Shown: positions 46,333 through 55,695, numbered from the stretch's first letter. The stretch is 64,000 nucleotides of DNA from Tritonibacter aquimaris (GCF_009617595.1 NZ_WIXK01000011.1:1-64000), one strand, 5' to 3'. Numbers and translations are program-made. The notes: a model not told the origin generated them from the letters alone.

Positions 46333-47010
46333 TCAAAGTGTCAGCTGACGGATGCGAATATAGCCATTGAGCGGCCCGGCCCATTGGCGTGACTGCCAGA
46401 TGCGGCCGCTGCGAGATCCAACCCAGAAGTCATTCACGATATGCCCACTCTCGTTTTCGCAGTATTCCTGCAGATGCCGCGTGGGATAGGTAACCTCAAC
46501 AATCTCCAGCGGTTTCGGGCCAAGATCGCGCACCACACAGGCAAATTCCAGCTGTTTGGATTCGTGATCCCCCAGGCGCAGATCAAAGCGGCGCGCGCCC
46601 TGCCCTTCGGGGCCTTTTGCCCCGCCAGAGCGCGCCAAAGTTGACGCCGACAGCAGATCGCCGCGCAAACCACGGGTGGCAATCAAAATCCCATCGCGCA
46701 GGGTGACAGTGACCTGATCCTCCGTCACCCAGGTGATCACTTCGCCCGGCCCGTCATCGCGGCGCACAATTTGAGGCTGCAGATAGGCAAAGATGTCGCT
46801 CTCTTCCAGCGTCACCTCGATATAGGGGCTGGTGACCGTATCCAGAAACGCCCGCGTCAGCGGTGGCCGGTCCTGTTTGGGCGCGCGCCGCAAGGCGATT
46901 TGTTCGCGAATGGTTGAGAGGATCTCAAGCTCCAGCGGCTTTTTTTCAGGCCCTTTGGCACAGGCCACCAGCGCCAGCAGCAGCGCAGCAGTTGGTATCA
47001 GGCGCATCAT
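46333..47010 (-). CDS. yjbF: YjbF/GfcB-like lipoprotein
   Basis: A 225-residue lipoprotein (lipobox LVACAKG, Cys17) with the YjbF/GfcB domain: FLDTVTSPYIEVTLEE, ITWVTEDQVTVTLRDGILIATRGLRGDL, YCENESGHIVNDFWVGSRSGRIWQSRQW. These outer-membrane lipoproteins belong to a four-gene set that promotes exopolysaccharide secretion in enterobacteria. The stop codon of yjbH overlaps its start by four bases (ATGA), showing tight coupling. A gap of 166 nt separates it from yjbE. Confidence 0.92.
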   Translation of the reverse strand: MMRLIPTAALLLALVACAKGPEKKPLELEILSTIREQIALRRAPKQDRPPLTRAFLDTVTSPYIEVTLEESDIFAYLQPQIVRRDDGPGEVITWVTEDQVTVTLRDGILIATRGLRGDLLSASTLARSGGAKGPEGQGARRFDLRLGDHESKQLEFACVVRDLGPKPLEIVEVTYPTRHLQEYCENESGHIVNDFWVGSRSGRIWQSRQWAGPLNGYIRIRQLTL

Positions 47011-49172
47011 TCCCAGATCCTCGCTTTTTGATCCACCAGGCTTTTGCGGTGGCTGGTGCGGATCTGGCCATAGAGCCGGCCCGGCACCAATAGACGCGCG
47101 CCGCCATCACGCTGGGTGGGGCGAACGGTCAGGCCAAAGCTGTTGCGTGAGGGTTTGCCAAGCAGCCAGTCCAGCGGCATGGAAAAGCGAATGCCTTTGT
47201 CAAAGGAGCCTTCGCCAAACTCTTCGGCCGAGACATCGGTGAGGGTGAAAAACCCGCCCACGGACCAGCCATTGTTGAATTTCTTATCAACGCTGAAGGT
47301 GGCGCCCACGTCACCTGCGAGATAACGGCCCACATCCACCTGGGCCAGAAAGCCGCGCGGCGCCTCATAATAGGCCGAGGCATGGCCGGTGAACACGCTG
47401 TAGTCGCGAAATGAGAAGCGCTGATCAAAATCGCGCTGCTTTACATAGTTGCCTTCAACCCCCAGCGCGAGGCGGGAATTCACCGGCTTCCATAGGATTT
47501 CGCCGGACACACCGCCAAAATTGCTTTCGAGCAGGCCAAGGGTGGCGCGGGCATAGATATCATCCGCAGGCTTCCAGTTGCGCGCCACATAGAGGTTTTC
47601 CAATGTGGTATCAAACTGGGCATATTCCACCCCATCGGTGCGCACCCGTGGCAGCACCGAGTTTGAGGCGCGCCCATCAGCCACATTGCCCCAAAGCCGC
47701 TGGCGAATGGTGCCTGAAATCACCCAGCCCGGTGCCGGCGCATAGGTGGCGGAGAAGTCGAGCCCCAGATCGAGCCGGAACGGCAGGTCCGGGTCAAAAT
47801 AGGAAGGTGACGCATAAGGCGAGATCGAGGTGGCAAACGAGGGATAGAGCTCATCTGACAGAATGGCGCTTTCTGGCAGCGGGCCTGCATTGTGAAAGCC
47901 TGTCACCGCAATCAGCGCATCCGTTGCATCGGGCGCATATTCCAGCGCTTCCAGATCACTGCGGCGGATTTCCGTGGTTGAGAGCCCCAGCCCGCGCCGC
48001 ATGGGCACAATGCGGAAGGTTTCTACTGATGGCGGCAGGGTGCGGGCCATGGCGCGCGCCACCCTGCCCACCGCCAGGGTCTGCGAGCGGTAGCGGTTGT
48101 TGCGGAAACGCACTTCGGCGCTGGTGCCCCCCAGGTCCACGGTTTCCAGTATCAGACCATCCGCCTTAAGCGCATCCGCCAGAAGATCCCGGATCTGGGT
48201 TTGTTTCTTGCGGCTTTGTGCCCAGTCTTCGCTCCAATGGGCGGGCTCTGGCGCCCAGTCGGCGCGCGGAGCCACCGGAATCGGAGATGGGATGCGCAAG
48301 GGCTGGGTGGGTTGGCGTGGATTAAGCTGGATCTGCGCGCTCAGCCCCAGCTCGGAGCCATAAAGATAATAAGCCCCCAGACGCAGATTGGGGCTTTTTT
48401 GATATTCCAGACCAAAGTTCAGCGAGGATTTGCGCTCAAACACATCTGAGCGCACAGTCTCAAGCTCATAGGCATCCGAGGAATATTCCGCCTTGATGCC
48501 AAAGCGATCATTGAGCTGCCATTCAAGCCCGGCAAAAGGCGCAACATCACCGCGAAACCACTGATCTGTCGACAGTTCACCGCCGGTGTCGCCGCCGTCA
48601 AAGGCACCGCGGTTGCCAATGGTGCCAATCGCCCCATTGGAGCCCAGCCGCCCCCAGCCAAGACCCGCAGACAGTTTCAACCGCCCGTCCACACCACCAA
48701 GCCCCGGGGTGTCAAAGTTTTTGGTCGCCACGATATATTCAGAGGCGTAAATGCCGGTGCCTGCAAAATCCTGCAACCCCACCGTCAGCGCAGGCCGGTA
48801 CCGGCCTTCTTTTAGCAGGCGCACGCGGACATCAAAGCCGCGGTCATAATAGGTTTCAAAGCCAAAAAGGTTCAGATCCTGAATGCCATTGTAGCGAAAC
48901 GAGGCCGACAGCCAGGGCAGCGCCTGAAAGGTCAGATTATACCGGCTGGTGCCGCCAAAATAGGAATAGGTGGTGGCAAACTGGCCTTCGGGCAGGCTTT
49001 CGGCACTGGGCAGATCGATCAGACCGGGGGAGCCATAGAAGTTCAGGCTGGGCTGGGGGGGGCGGTCAAAATTGGGCGCCTCGGCCCGGGTTGAGATCTG
49101 GCCCTGCGCCTGCAGCGCGCCCGCCCAAAACAGCAGCAAAAGTGCACCTGCACTGTGTCTGAAACCACTCAC
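47007..49172 (-). CDS. yjbH: YjbH/GfcD-like outer-membrane beta-barrel protein
   Basis: A 721-residue protein with a signal peptide (ALLLLFWAGALQAQG) and the YjbH start NFYGSPGLIDLPSAESLPEGQFATTYS, followed by long stretches of amphipathic strands ending in a C-terminal aromatic region. YjbH/GfcD is a large porin thought to conduct exopolysaccharide across the outer membrane with YjbF and YjbG. No YjbG is present here, and the gene order H-F-E is reversed compared with E. coli. The start is a GTG at 49172. It is the first gene of the run. Confidence 0.9.
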   Translation of the reverse strand: MSGFRHSAGALLLLFWAGALQAQGQISTRAEAPNFDRPPQPSLNFYGSPGLIDLPSAESLPEGQFATTYSYFGGTSRYNLTFQALPWLSASFRYNGIQDLNLFGFETYYDRGFDVRVRLLKEGRYRPALTVGLQDFAGTGIYASEYIVATKNFDTPGLGGVDGRLKLSAGLGWGRLGSNGAIGTIGNRGAFDGGDTGGELSTDQWFRGDVAPFAGLEWQLNDRFGIKAEYSSDAYELETVRSDVFERKSSLNFGLEYQKSPNLRLGAYYLYGSELGLSAQIQLNPRQPTQPLRIPSPIPVAPRADWAPEPAHWSEDWAQSRKKQTQIRDLLADALKADGLILETVDLGGTSAEVRFRNNRYRSQTLAVGRVARAMARTLPPSVETFRIVPMRRGLGLSTTEIRRSDLEALEYAPDATDALIAVTGFHNAGPLPESAILSDELYPSFATSISPYASPSYFDPDLPFRLDLGLDFSATYAPAPGWVISGTIRQRLWGNVADGRASNSVLPRVRTDGVEYAQFDTTLENLYVARNWKPADDIYARATLGLLESNFGGVSGEILWKPVNSRLALGVEGNYVKQRDFDQRFSFRDYSVFTGHASAYYEAPRGFLAQVDVGRYLAGDVGATFSVDKKFNNGWSVGGFFTLTDVSAEEFGEGSFDKGIRFSMPLDWLLGKPSRNSFGLTVRPTQRDGGARLLVPGRLYGQIRTSHRKSLVDQKARIWE

Positions 49173-49335
49173 TGTCTGCCCTGCCTTTTGACGTTATCTG
49201 CGCCCGCGCGCTTCTGCCGGGCTTTTTCTGCCTTAGATCATAAAAGCGCGCGTTGGATCAACTGTATGGATCTGTTCGGCGGTGAAATTCGCAGGGCGAT
49301 CTCAGGCTGTTTTATTGCGCCCGCCAGCGCCGGGG

Positions 49336-51204
49336 TTATGAGTGCGCGCTTCTGCCCAGATCAATGCCATCGCCTTCGACCCAGCGGCCAATCAGCGCCC
49401 GGGCGCCGGCCTCATCATTGGCGGCCACCACCTGACGCAGGGCGCGCACAAAAGCGGCCACTTCGATTTCCGAAATCACCGCCTCATGGGCGCAGAAAAT
49501 CTTGGGATGGGGCGTCAGCATCAGATCATCGGTCAGCGTCAGCTCTTCTTCCATTTTTTCGCCCGGTCTGAGGCCAATGATATCAATCGAAATATCACCT
49601 TCGGGATGGTCTTCATCGCGCACGCTGTAGCCTGCGCTTTCAATCACCTGACGCGCCAGCTGAATGATCGGCACCGGCTTGCCCATATCCAGTACAAAGA
49701 CCTCACCGCCCTTGGCGTCGGCCCCGGCCGTCAGCACCAGCTGCACCGCTTCCTGGATGGTCATGAAAAAGCGGCGCACATTGGGATCGGTCACCGTCAC
49801 CGGGCCACCGCGCGCCACCTGCTCCTGAAACAGCGGCACAACCGAGCCGGAAGAGCCCAGCACATTGCCAAAGCGCACCATAGTGTAAACCGTGCTTGTG
49901 CTGCGGCTGGCCAGATCCTGCAGCACCAGTTCGGCCATCCGTTTGGACGCGCCCATTACATTGGTGGGGCGCACCGCCTTGTCAGAGGAAATCAGAATAA
50001 AGCGTTCAACGCCAAAATCTCCGGCCGCGCGCGCCAATGTGCGGGTGCCAAAGACATTGTTGGCAAGCCCCGCCAGCGGGTTTGCTTCCACCAGCGGCAC
50101 ATGTTTATAGGCGGCCGCATGCAGCACCACTTCAATCTGGTGGCAGCGCAGCACCTCGCGCACCTGACGCGGATCGGTGACAGACCCCAGTACCGGCACC
50201 AGTTCGATCCCCTGGGCTTGTGCCTGGGCGCAAAGCTCCTGATGGATGGTATAAAGCGCAAGCTCCGAGAGCTCATAGAGCACCAGTTTCTGCGGCCGGC
50301 ACGCCAGCACCTGACGGCAGAGTTCCGATCCAATGGAGCCACCAGCCCCCGACACCAGCACCACCTTGCCCCGATAGGCATCCGCAGAGAGCGGCACATC
50401 ATGGGCGCGCCGACCCAGGAAGTTTTTCGGCGCAACCGGGGTGAGTTTTTCCACCAAAGCCTCGGTGCCAACGAGCTGGGCAAACGATGGCAGCGCCTGC
50501 ACATCCAGTTTCAGCGCCTGCAGGCGCTGGATGATTTTGGCCTGTTTCGGCTGACTTTGGGACGGCATCGCCAGCAGCACCCGCGAGATCTGGCGGCTTT
50601 TCACCAGCTCTTCGATGCGGGCAGGCGCGTAGACCGGCATCCCCACCAGCGCCATGCCCTGCAGCGATTTATTGTCATCGACAAAGGCAACAGGATCAAT
50701 CCAATTGTGGCTGCGCAAGGCCTGTGCCAGCTGGGTACCCGTGGCCCCCGCGCCATAGATCAGCACCCGACAGCGCGGTTCCGCCCGGCGGTAGATCGCA
50801 TTGACCACCTGCAACAGCCAGGCGCGCACTGCCACCATGGCAATGAAATAGATCAGCGCAAACACCACAAAGGTGCCCAGAGCCACCTGCGGCCCAAAAA
50901 TCCCCAGCGCCACCACCAACGCGGTTGTGGCCACCAGCGCCACCAGCACCGTCAGCCCAACCGCATGGCGTTCATAGGCATTGAGCTGCACCTGCGGCAG
51001 CCCCAGTTTGCGCGCCGCCAGCGCCACCAGCAGCAAAATATAGGGCAGAACCGGCAGGGCTTCAAAAAACAGTGGCCAGACAGAGCGTGCAGGCATCTGC
51101 AATGCCAAGGCCGCAAGCAGGGCTGCGGGCAGGAACATCAAATCGATGGCGAGGAAAATATAAGATTTTTGCGCCCGGGTCAGAGCGCTCAGCAATCGAA
51201 ACAT
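49336..51204 (-). CDS. Membrane-bound UDP-sugar 4,6-dehydratase/epimerase (WbpM/CapD-like)
   Basis: A 622-residue protein with an N-terminal region of four or five membrane helices (about 15-135), a first nucleotide-binding fold (GAGATGTQ, 151-158) and a C-terminal SDR catalytic domain with SGAGGSIGSE (285-294), AAAYKHVPL and SSDKAVRPTNVMGASKR. This is the long WbpM/FlaA1 type that makes UDP-4-keto-6-deoxy-GlcNAc, a precursor of QuiNAc, FucNAc or bacillosamine-type sugars. It starts at an ATG with GGAG upstream. The following gene for a PglC-like transferase may use the product. Confidence 0.92.
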   Translation of the reverse strand: MFRLLSALTRAQKSYIFLAIDLMFLPAALLAALALQMPARSVWPLFFEALPVLPYILLLVALAARKLGLPQVQLNAYERHAVGLTVLVALVATTALVVALGIFGPQVALGTFVVFALIYFIAMVAVRAWLLQVVNAIYRRAEPRCRVLIYGAGATGTQLAQALRSHNWIDPVAFVDDNKSLQGMALVGMPVYAPARIEELVKSRQISRVLLAMPSQSQPKQAKIIQRLQALKLDVQALPSFAQLVGTEALVEKLTPVAPKNFLGRRAHDVPLSADAYRGKVVLVSGAGGSIGSELCRQVLACRPQKLVLYELSELALYTIHQELCAQAQAQGIELVPVLGSVTDPRQVREVLRCHQIEVVLHAAAYKHVPLVEANPLAGLANNVFGTRTLARAAGDFGVERFILISSDKAVRPTNVMGASKRMAELVLQDLASRSTSTVYTMVRFGNVLGSSGSVVPLFQEQVARGGPVTVTDPNVRRFFMTIQEAVQLVLTAGADAKGGEVFVLDMGKPVPIIQLARQVIESAGYSVRDEDHPEGDISIDIIGLRPGEKMEEELTLTDDLMLTPHPKIFCAHEAVISEIEVAAFVRALRQVVAANDEAGARALIGRWVEGDGIDLGRSAHS

Positions 51205-51535
51205 TCAACTCCGGTCCACCGATGTGGTGGCCTCTTTCTATGCCCAGCAATACCAGGCGCGCGTCACGGTTTTACAACAGCCCTGGCGCTGCAGGGATTA
51301 GCACTGTTCTTGCTGATCACAGAGATCCCAAAACAGCGTAAAGAAATTGAGGTTTCTGGCATTGCGATCAAATAATCAACATCATCCCGCAAAGTCGCAA
51401 TCCTCCCCGGTCAACAAACAACTAAAAGTTGCGATTTGTATCAGGGCCTGTCAATGTCGAAATCTGAAATCGGGCCACATCCGGCTGGATTTGGCCGATG
51501 ATCTGACAAAAATATCGCAACTGCTGAAAGGGTGA
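51205..51535. other. Gene-free region between the dehydratase and sugar transferase genes
   Basis: About 330 bp with no credible frame or recognised RNA. Both flanking genes run on the minus strand, so this must carry the promoter of the dehydratase gene. Confidence 0.4.
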
Positions 51536-52147
51536 TCAGCTGCGCCGCAGCAGATTGCCAATGGTCTGAAACACCAGATCAAAATCATACCGCATGCTTT
51601 GATGGCGCTGATAGATCAGATCCAGCCGCGCCTTTGCGGGCACGCAGGTGCGGGAATAGACCGCATTGGTCTGTTCAGAGTTTTTGCAGCGCTCCAGCAA
51701 GCGGGTTTCATGTTTGTGATAGACAATCGAGGCCAGCCCGGTGACCCCCGGGCGCGATTTCAGCACCTCATTGTAGATCTCGGGATAGGCCTCGACATAT
51801 TGGCGCAAAGGTGGGCGTGGCCCCACAAAGGACAGATCACCCCGCAAGATGTTCCAGAGCTGGGGAAATTCATCCAGCCGTTTGGCCCGCAGCCAGGCGC
51901 CGGTTTTGGTGATGCGCGCCGCCTTGTCACCGCCAGAGACCCCGCTGTCTTCCTCCACCACGGTCATGGTACGCAGTTTCCACAGGTTAAACGGCTCAGT
52001 TGGGCTTTTCATGCGCTCGGCCACGTAAAACAGCGGGCGGCCTTCTTTCAGCAGCAGCCAGACCACCAAGAGCAACAGCACAGGTGCCAAAATCACGATC
52101 AGCAAGGTGACAAAAAACAGATCAAACAGCCGTTTGCTCCAGGTCAT
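51536..52147 (-). CDS. PglC-like monotopic phosphoglycosyltransferase
   Basis: A 203-residue bacterial sugar transferase with one N-terminal re-entrant hydrophobic helix (LFDLFFVTLLIVILAPVLLLLVVWLLL) and the catalytic core FNLWKLRTMTV, RLDEFPQLWNILRGDLSFVGPRPP and the RPGVTGLASI block. These small enzymes transfer a phosphosugar from UDP to undecaprenyl phosphate and start each repeat unit; bacillosamine- or QuiNAc-type donors are typical, matching the WbpM-like gene next door. The acidic pair in DEFPQL is intact. It lies about 85 nt downstream of the epimerase gene in the same orientation. Confidence 0.93.
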   Translation of the reverse strand: MTWSKRLFDLFFVTLLIVILAPVLLLLVVWLLLKEGRPLFYVAERMKSPTEPFNLWKLRTMTVVEEDSGVSGGDKAARITKTGAWLRAKRLDEFPQLWNILRGDLSFVGPRPPLRQYVEAYPEIYNEVLKSRPGVTGLASIVYHKHETRLLERCKNSEQTNAVYSRTCVPAKARLDLIYQRHQSMRYDFDLVFQTIGNLLRRS

Positions 52148-52175
52148 GAACTATCCCTCAATTCTAGGTCTGCAT

Positions 52176-52262
52176 CTTATAGGGTAAAACTGCGCCCTTT
52201 GTGCCCTTATAGGGCAAACTACACCCCTGTGCCCTTATAGGGCCAAATGACGCCATTGTGCC
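52176..52262. repeat. Three imperfect 28-30 bp direct repeats
   Basis: Three units start with CTTATAGGG at 52176, 52206 and 52234 and end in TTGTGCC or CTGTGCC. Unit lengths are 30, 28 and 29 bases. The third unit includes the stop codon of the epimerase gene, and the others lie between that gene and the PglC-like gene. Confidence 0.85.
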
Positions 52263-53104
52263 ACCAATGCCTGCACCTCAGCCGGAGCCACGGTGATATG
52301 TGCGTTCAGCAGGCTGAGGTCAAACGCCACTTCAGCAATGGCTGTGGGCGGGGCCGCGCGGGTGGTAAAGCTGAGATCTGCAGCACGCAACAGATCCCCC
52401 ATTGCAATTGGGCCAGGCTGGGCCAGGTTCAACACCTCAGGCAGCTGCGCGCAATCAAGCAGATCCACCAGCGCCTGCGCCAGGGTTTTTACCCCGATAT
52501 AGCTGCGCCGCGGGGTGGTGCCATCCGCAAACTGATCCAGGCAGAACCCCGGTTTCCAGCCGCCCAAAATCGCATCAAAGCCGGCCACATTGCCAATGCG
52601 CAAAATCACCAGTTCAACTCCACAGGCTGCGGCGCGCGCCTGCGCTTCCATCTCTGCTTTGGCGCGCCCGTAGTCATTCAGGGGCTGCAGCATCTGATCT
52701 TCGCGCAAAAGCCCGGCCTGGGCGCCGTAAACCGCCGCCGAAGAGGTCAGCACCACCCGGCGTGCGCCTGCGGCACGTGCTGCATCAATTGCCGCCAGCG
52801 CCAGCGCGCTATTGTCAGACAGCTGCCCCTGTACCACCCCGGCCAGACAGAGGATCTGGTCGCAGCCCTGGGCGGCTGCACAAAGCTGCTCGGGAGCGGC
52901 TAAAGGGGACAGGATGTGCCAGTTTTCCGCAGGCAGCGCCGCAGCTGGGCGCGCGCGCGCCTGCAGGGCAAACCGGCTGGGATCTGGCGCAAACTGGCGC
53001 AGCGCCCGGCCAATGCGCCCGTTGGCCCCCATGATCAGAACTGTCTCTTTGCCCATGTCGATATTGCCTGCGCCGATACTGCCTGTGTCGATACTGCGTC
53101 CCAT
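52235..53104 (-). CDS. NAD-dependent epimerase/dehydratase (SDR)
   Basis: A 289-residue extended SDR: a nucleotide-binding GANGRIGRAL motif near residue 25, LTSSAAVYGAQ, and the catalytic YGRAK. The 4-reductase/epimerase role is suggested by the WbpM-like and PglC-like genes just downstream, which together would resemble a QuiNAc- or FucNAc-type route. The N-terminal 16 residues are a GSIxxG repeat and may not be translated; ATG 53104 and ATG 53056 (MGKETVLIMGANG) are both possible. The stop codon falls in a tandem repeat. Substrate is inference. Confidence 0.85.
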   Translation of the reverse strand: MGRSIDTGSIGAGNIDMGKETVLIMGANGRIGRALRQFAPDPSRFALQARARPAAALPAENWHILSPLAAPEQLCAAAQGCDQILCLAGVVQGQLSDNSALALAAIDAARAAGARRVVLTSSAAVYGAQAGLLREDQMLQPLNDYGRAKAEMEAQARAAACGVELVILRIGNVAGFDAILGGWKPGFCLDQFADGTTPRRSYIGVKTLAQALVDLLDCAQLPEVLNLAQPGPIAMGDLLRAADLSFTTRAAPPTAIAEVAFDLSLLNAHITVAPAEVQALVAQWRHLAL

Positions 53105-53205
53105 TTGCCCCGCCCGCCAGGTGGTGCCGCGCTTTGTGTTGACGCATGTGCCACGCAGGTTATCTTGCCGCCAGCCGACTTAAGATTATTTTGACTGGAT
53201 TCTCA

Positions 53206-54327
53206 ATGCTTCGCATCCTGTCCGCCGCCCTTCTTGTGGGTGTGACGCTCCTGCCTTCCGCCTGCAGCCGCCTGCCAGGTGGAGCCCCGGCCAGCCGTGA
53301 AATATTGCGTGAATCCCAAGAGGCTGAGGCCGATTTTGCCCTTTATCCCGTCACCCGTGCCTTTTTGCCCAGCGTGGCGCAGTGGCCCGATGCGGGCACT
53401 GAAAACAGGCTCAACTGGATCAGTCACAGCCAGGGCGCCAAAAGCCAGATCATCCAGCCCGGCGATCTTTTGACCATGCAGATCTGGGACAGCAGCGAAA
53501 ATTCGCTGCTGACCGCGCCACAGCAGAAAGTGGCGCAGCTGCAGGGGATGAAAGTGGCCGGTGATGGTACAATTTTCATGCCCTATGTGGGCAAGGTGCG
53601 CGTACGGGGCATGACCCCGGATCTGGCCCGCGAGCGGCTGCAACAAGCGCTTGAGGCCATTGTGCCGTCAGCGCAGCTGCAACTCAGCATGGCGGAAGGG
53701 CGCAACAACTCGGTGGATCTGGTGTCTGGTGTGGCGAGCCCAGGCACCTATCCGATGCCCGATCGCAACTACACGGTGATGGGGCTGATTTCCGCAGGGG
53801 GCGGCATTGGGCTGAACCTGAATAATCCGCAGATCCGTCTGGTGCGCGGCAGCCAGATCTATGGCACCTCGGTTGAGATGCTGCTCAATAATCCCAAACT
53901 GGATACCCGCCTGCGCGGCGGCGACCGGGTGTTTGTAGAAGAAGATGAGCGCTACTTCCTCTCCTTTGGCGCCACCGGCACCGAGGCGCTGCATACGTTC
54001 ACCAAAGACGATATGTCAGCGATGGATGCTATTTCTGTGGCTGGCGGGCTGTCAGATCGCAGCGCCGATCCCCAGGGCATCCTGATTTTACGCGAATACC
54101 CCGATGCGGCCATTGCGCCGGGCCAGCGCGGCCCGCGTAAAAACCGGGTGGTGTTTACCCTGGATCTGACCACCGCAGATGGGCTGTTTTCTGCCCGCCA
54201 GTTTGAAATTGAGCCGCAGGATCTGGTGATGGCCACAGAATCCCCGATCAATGATGTGCTGACGATTTCGTCGATCTTTGGCAGCTTTGTTGGTGTCTTT
54301 AATACCGCCAGCAATATCGGCAATTGA
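53206..54327 (+). CDS. Polysaccharide export lipoprotein (KpsD/Wza-like)
   Basis: A 373-residue lipoprotein (lipobox LLPSAC, Cys20) with the polysaccharide export domain (SQIIQPGDLLTMQIWD, DGTIFMPYVGKVRVRGM) and SLBB-type segments (VSGVASPGTYPMP, FGATGTEALHTF, AVSVAGGLSDRSA-like). It is a second outer-membrane exporter besides the shorter one at 21.2 kb, and probably pairs with the KpsE-type protein or the ABC route. It is divergent from the epimerase gene across ~100 bp. ATG 53206 is chosen because the signal peptide starts there. Confidence 0.91.
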   Translation: MLRILSAALLVGVTLLPSACSRLPGGAPASREILRESQEAEADFALYPVTRAFLPSVAQWPDAGTENRLNWISHSQGAKSQIIQPGDLLTMQIWDSSENSLLTAPQQKVAQLQGMKVAGDGTIFMPYVGKVRVRGMTPDLARERLQQALEAIVPSAQLQLSMAEGRNNSVDLVSGVASPGTYPMPDRNYTVMGLISAGGGIGLNLNNPQIRLVRGSQIYGTSVEMLLNNPKLDTRLRGGDRVFVEEDERYFLSFGATGTEALHTFTKDDMSAMDAISVAGGLSDRSADPQGILILREYPDAAIAPGQRGPRKNRVVFTLDLTTADGLFSARQFEIEPQDLVMATESPINDVLTISSIFGSFVGVFNTASNIGN

Positions 54328-54472
54328 TCCGGGCCCACGGGCCGCTGGCTGCGCGTCTGAACGTTATCTGATTGACGTCTGATGGTGGCGTCTGGCCTGG
54401 CGCAAGCGGGGCTGACAGCCTTGTCTACGCCCCCCGTCACACACGCCCCGTCATGCGCCTTTGAAACGGCGC

Positions 54473-55549
54473 TCAGGGGGCCGGATCACCACCTTCGGTT
54501 ATAAAGGCGCTGCCCCAGTCATCAGTCCAGTCACCGGTCCAGTCACCACCAGCCCATGTTTTGGCACCCTGCAGATAAAACACCTCTGTGCCCGCCTCAA
54601 CTTCTGCCTCAGCCTGGGCAAGCTCGGCAATCACCTGCTGCAGATAGATCTCTGGCGCAAAGCTCATCCGTGGGCCAAAATCACCTGATGCAAAAACATG
54701 TTTGGACTGCAACCCGGCTTGATGCTGATCCAGCATCTGTTCCAGCCCGGCGAGCTTGTCATTGAGTTTGCGCACATCGGCCACGTAACGCTGGATATTG
54801 TTGCAGATCGCCCAGGTGCTGTCGCCGCTTTGGCTGCCCCAAAACCGGGTTCTAAAGGTGCCTGTCTCGGAGCTGGCGATCTTGAAGCTGCTGCGAAACT
54901 CATCCGATGACAGGTATCGATAGCACAGCTCACGCGCCTGGCGCACGTCTTGATCAGCTGCAAACAACAGCGAGGACTGGGCCTCGGCCGCTGGCTGATG
55001 CAGCCCATAGGGTAAGGCCTGCGGGGATATGGCATGGGTGGATACGGTTTCAATTTCTGAAAGCATGCTCAGATCCGCGCAGTCGGCGGTTTTGCAGCCC
55101 GCGTCTGGCAGCGGCTGCCCCGCCGGGGCAAACTGCGCGCTGAGAAATTCAACCGGCAACCCGGCGCGGGCAATCGGGACAGCGGTCTCAGACGCGCTGG
55201 TCTGATTGAGCCACTCCGATGGGCTGAGCGCGGGCTCTGCGGTTTGCGCGCGCTGCGATGGTGCAAGCCAGCTGTCGCGCGCGATATCGTGACGCCCTAG
55301 TTGCGCCAGCACGCTTTGTGCCTGCTCTAAACGCTGCTCTGACGGGGCGCGGCCCGCCTCATTGGGCCCATGTTCGAACCATAAAAAGCTGTGGCGCGTA
55401 CCTGAATAATATTCAAATCCACCCACCGCGGTCTGCGCCACCCATACAAGCCCCAGCAATGAGGCCCCAAGCTGCAAGCCGGTTTTAAGATCCCGTCTTT
55501 GTTTGGATTTTCGTCTTTTGCGCTGTCTGCGGGCGGGATCAATGGGCAT
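54473..55549 (-). CDS. Unrecognised membrane-anchored protein
   Basis: A 358-residue protein I do not recognise. It starts with a strongly basic segment (RRQRKRRKSKQRR), then one membrane helix (LGASLLGLVWVAQTAVG, about residues 30-50), then a ~300-residue region, probably periplasmic, with a Cys pair (CKTADC), a coiled-coil-like part (LNDKLAGLEQMLDQH) and an acidic, Trp/Gly-rich end. A type II membrane protein is the simplest reading. The start is uncertain: the frame stays open to a TTG at 55630. It sits between the KpsD/Wza-like gene and the rml operon. Confidence 0.6.
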   Translation of the reverse strand: MPIDPARRQRKRRKSKQRRDLKTGLQLGASLLGLVWVAQTAVGGFEYYSGTRHSFLWFEHGPNEAGRAPSEQRLEQAQSVLAQLGRHDIARDSWLAPSQRAQTAEPALSPSEWLNQTSASETAVPIARAGLPVEFLSAQFAPAGQPLPDAGCKTADCADLSMLSEIETVSTHAISPQALPYGLHQPAAEAQSSLLFAADQDVRQARELCYRYLSSDEFRSSFKIASSETGTFRTRFWGSQSGDSTWAICNNIQRYVADVRKLNDKLAGLEQMLDQHQAGLQSKHVFASGDFGPRMSFAPEIYLQQVIAELAQAEAEVEAGTEVFYLQGAKTWAGGDWTGDWTDDWGSAFITEGGDPAP

Positions 55550-55695
55550 GCGGAACAAAACCAAATATAGGTTCAATATTTCTGCATTCTTATCCGGAGA
55601 GAATCTGAACAAAAGGTTAAAATCAACCAAGAGATGAAATCTTTGTGATAATTCACCCCTTGGTTAAATTTTAGCTGCTGCTGCCTAAAAGAGGC

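Noticed and set aside
49342-51375. Very long (677-codon) plus-strand frame opposite the WbpM-like gene
   Set aside because: His/Arg/Gln-rich translation typical of an antisense shadow of a GC-rich gene; the minus-strand protein has complete family motifs.
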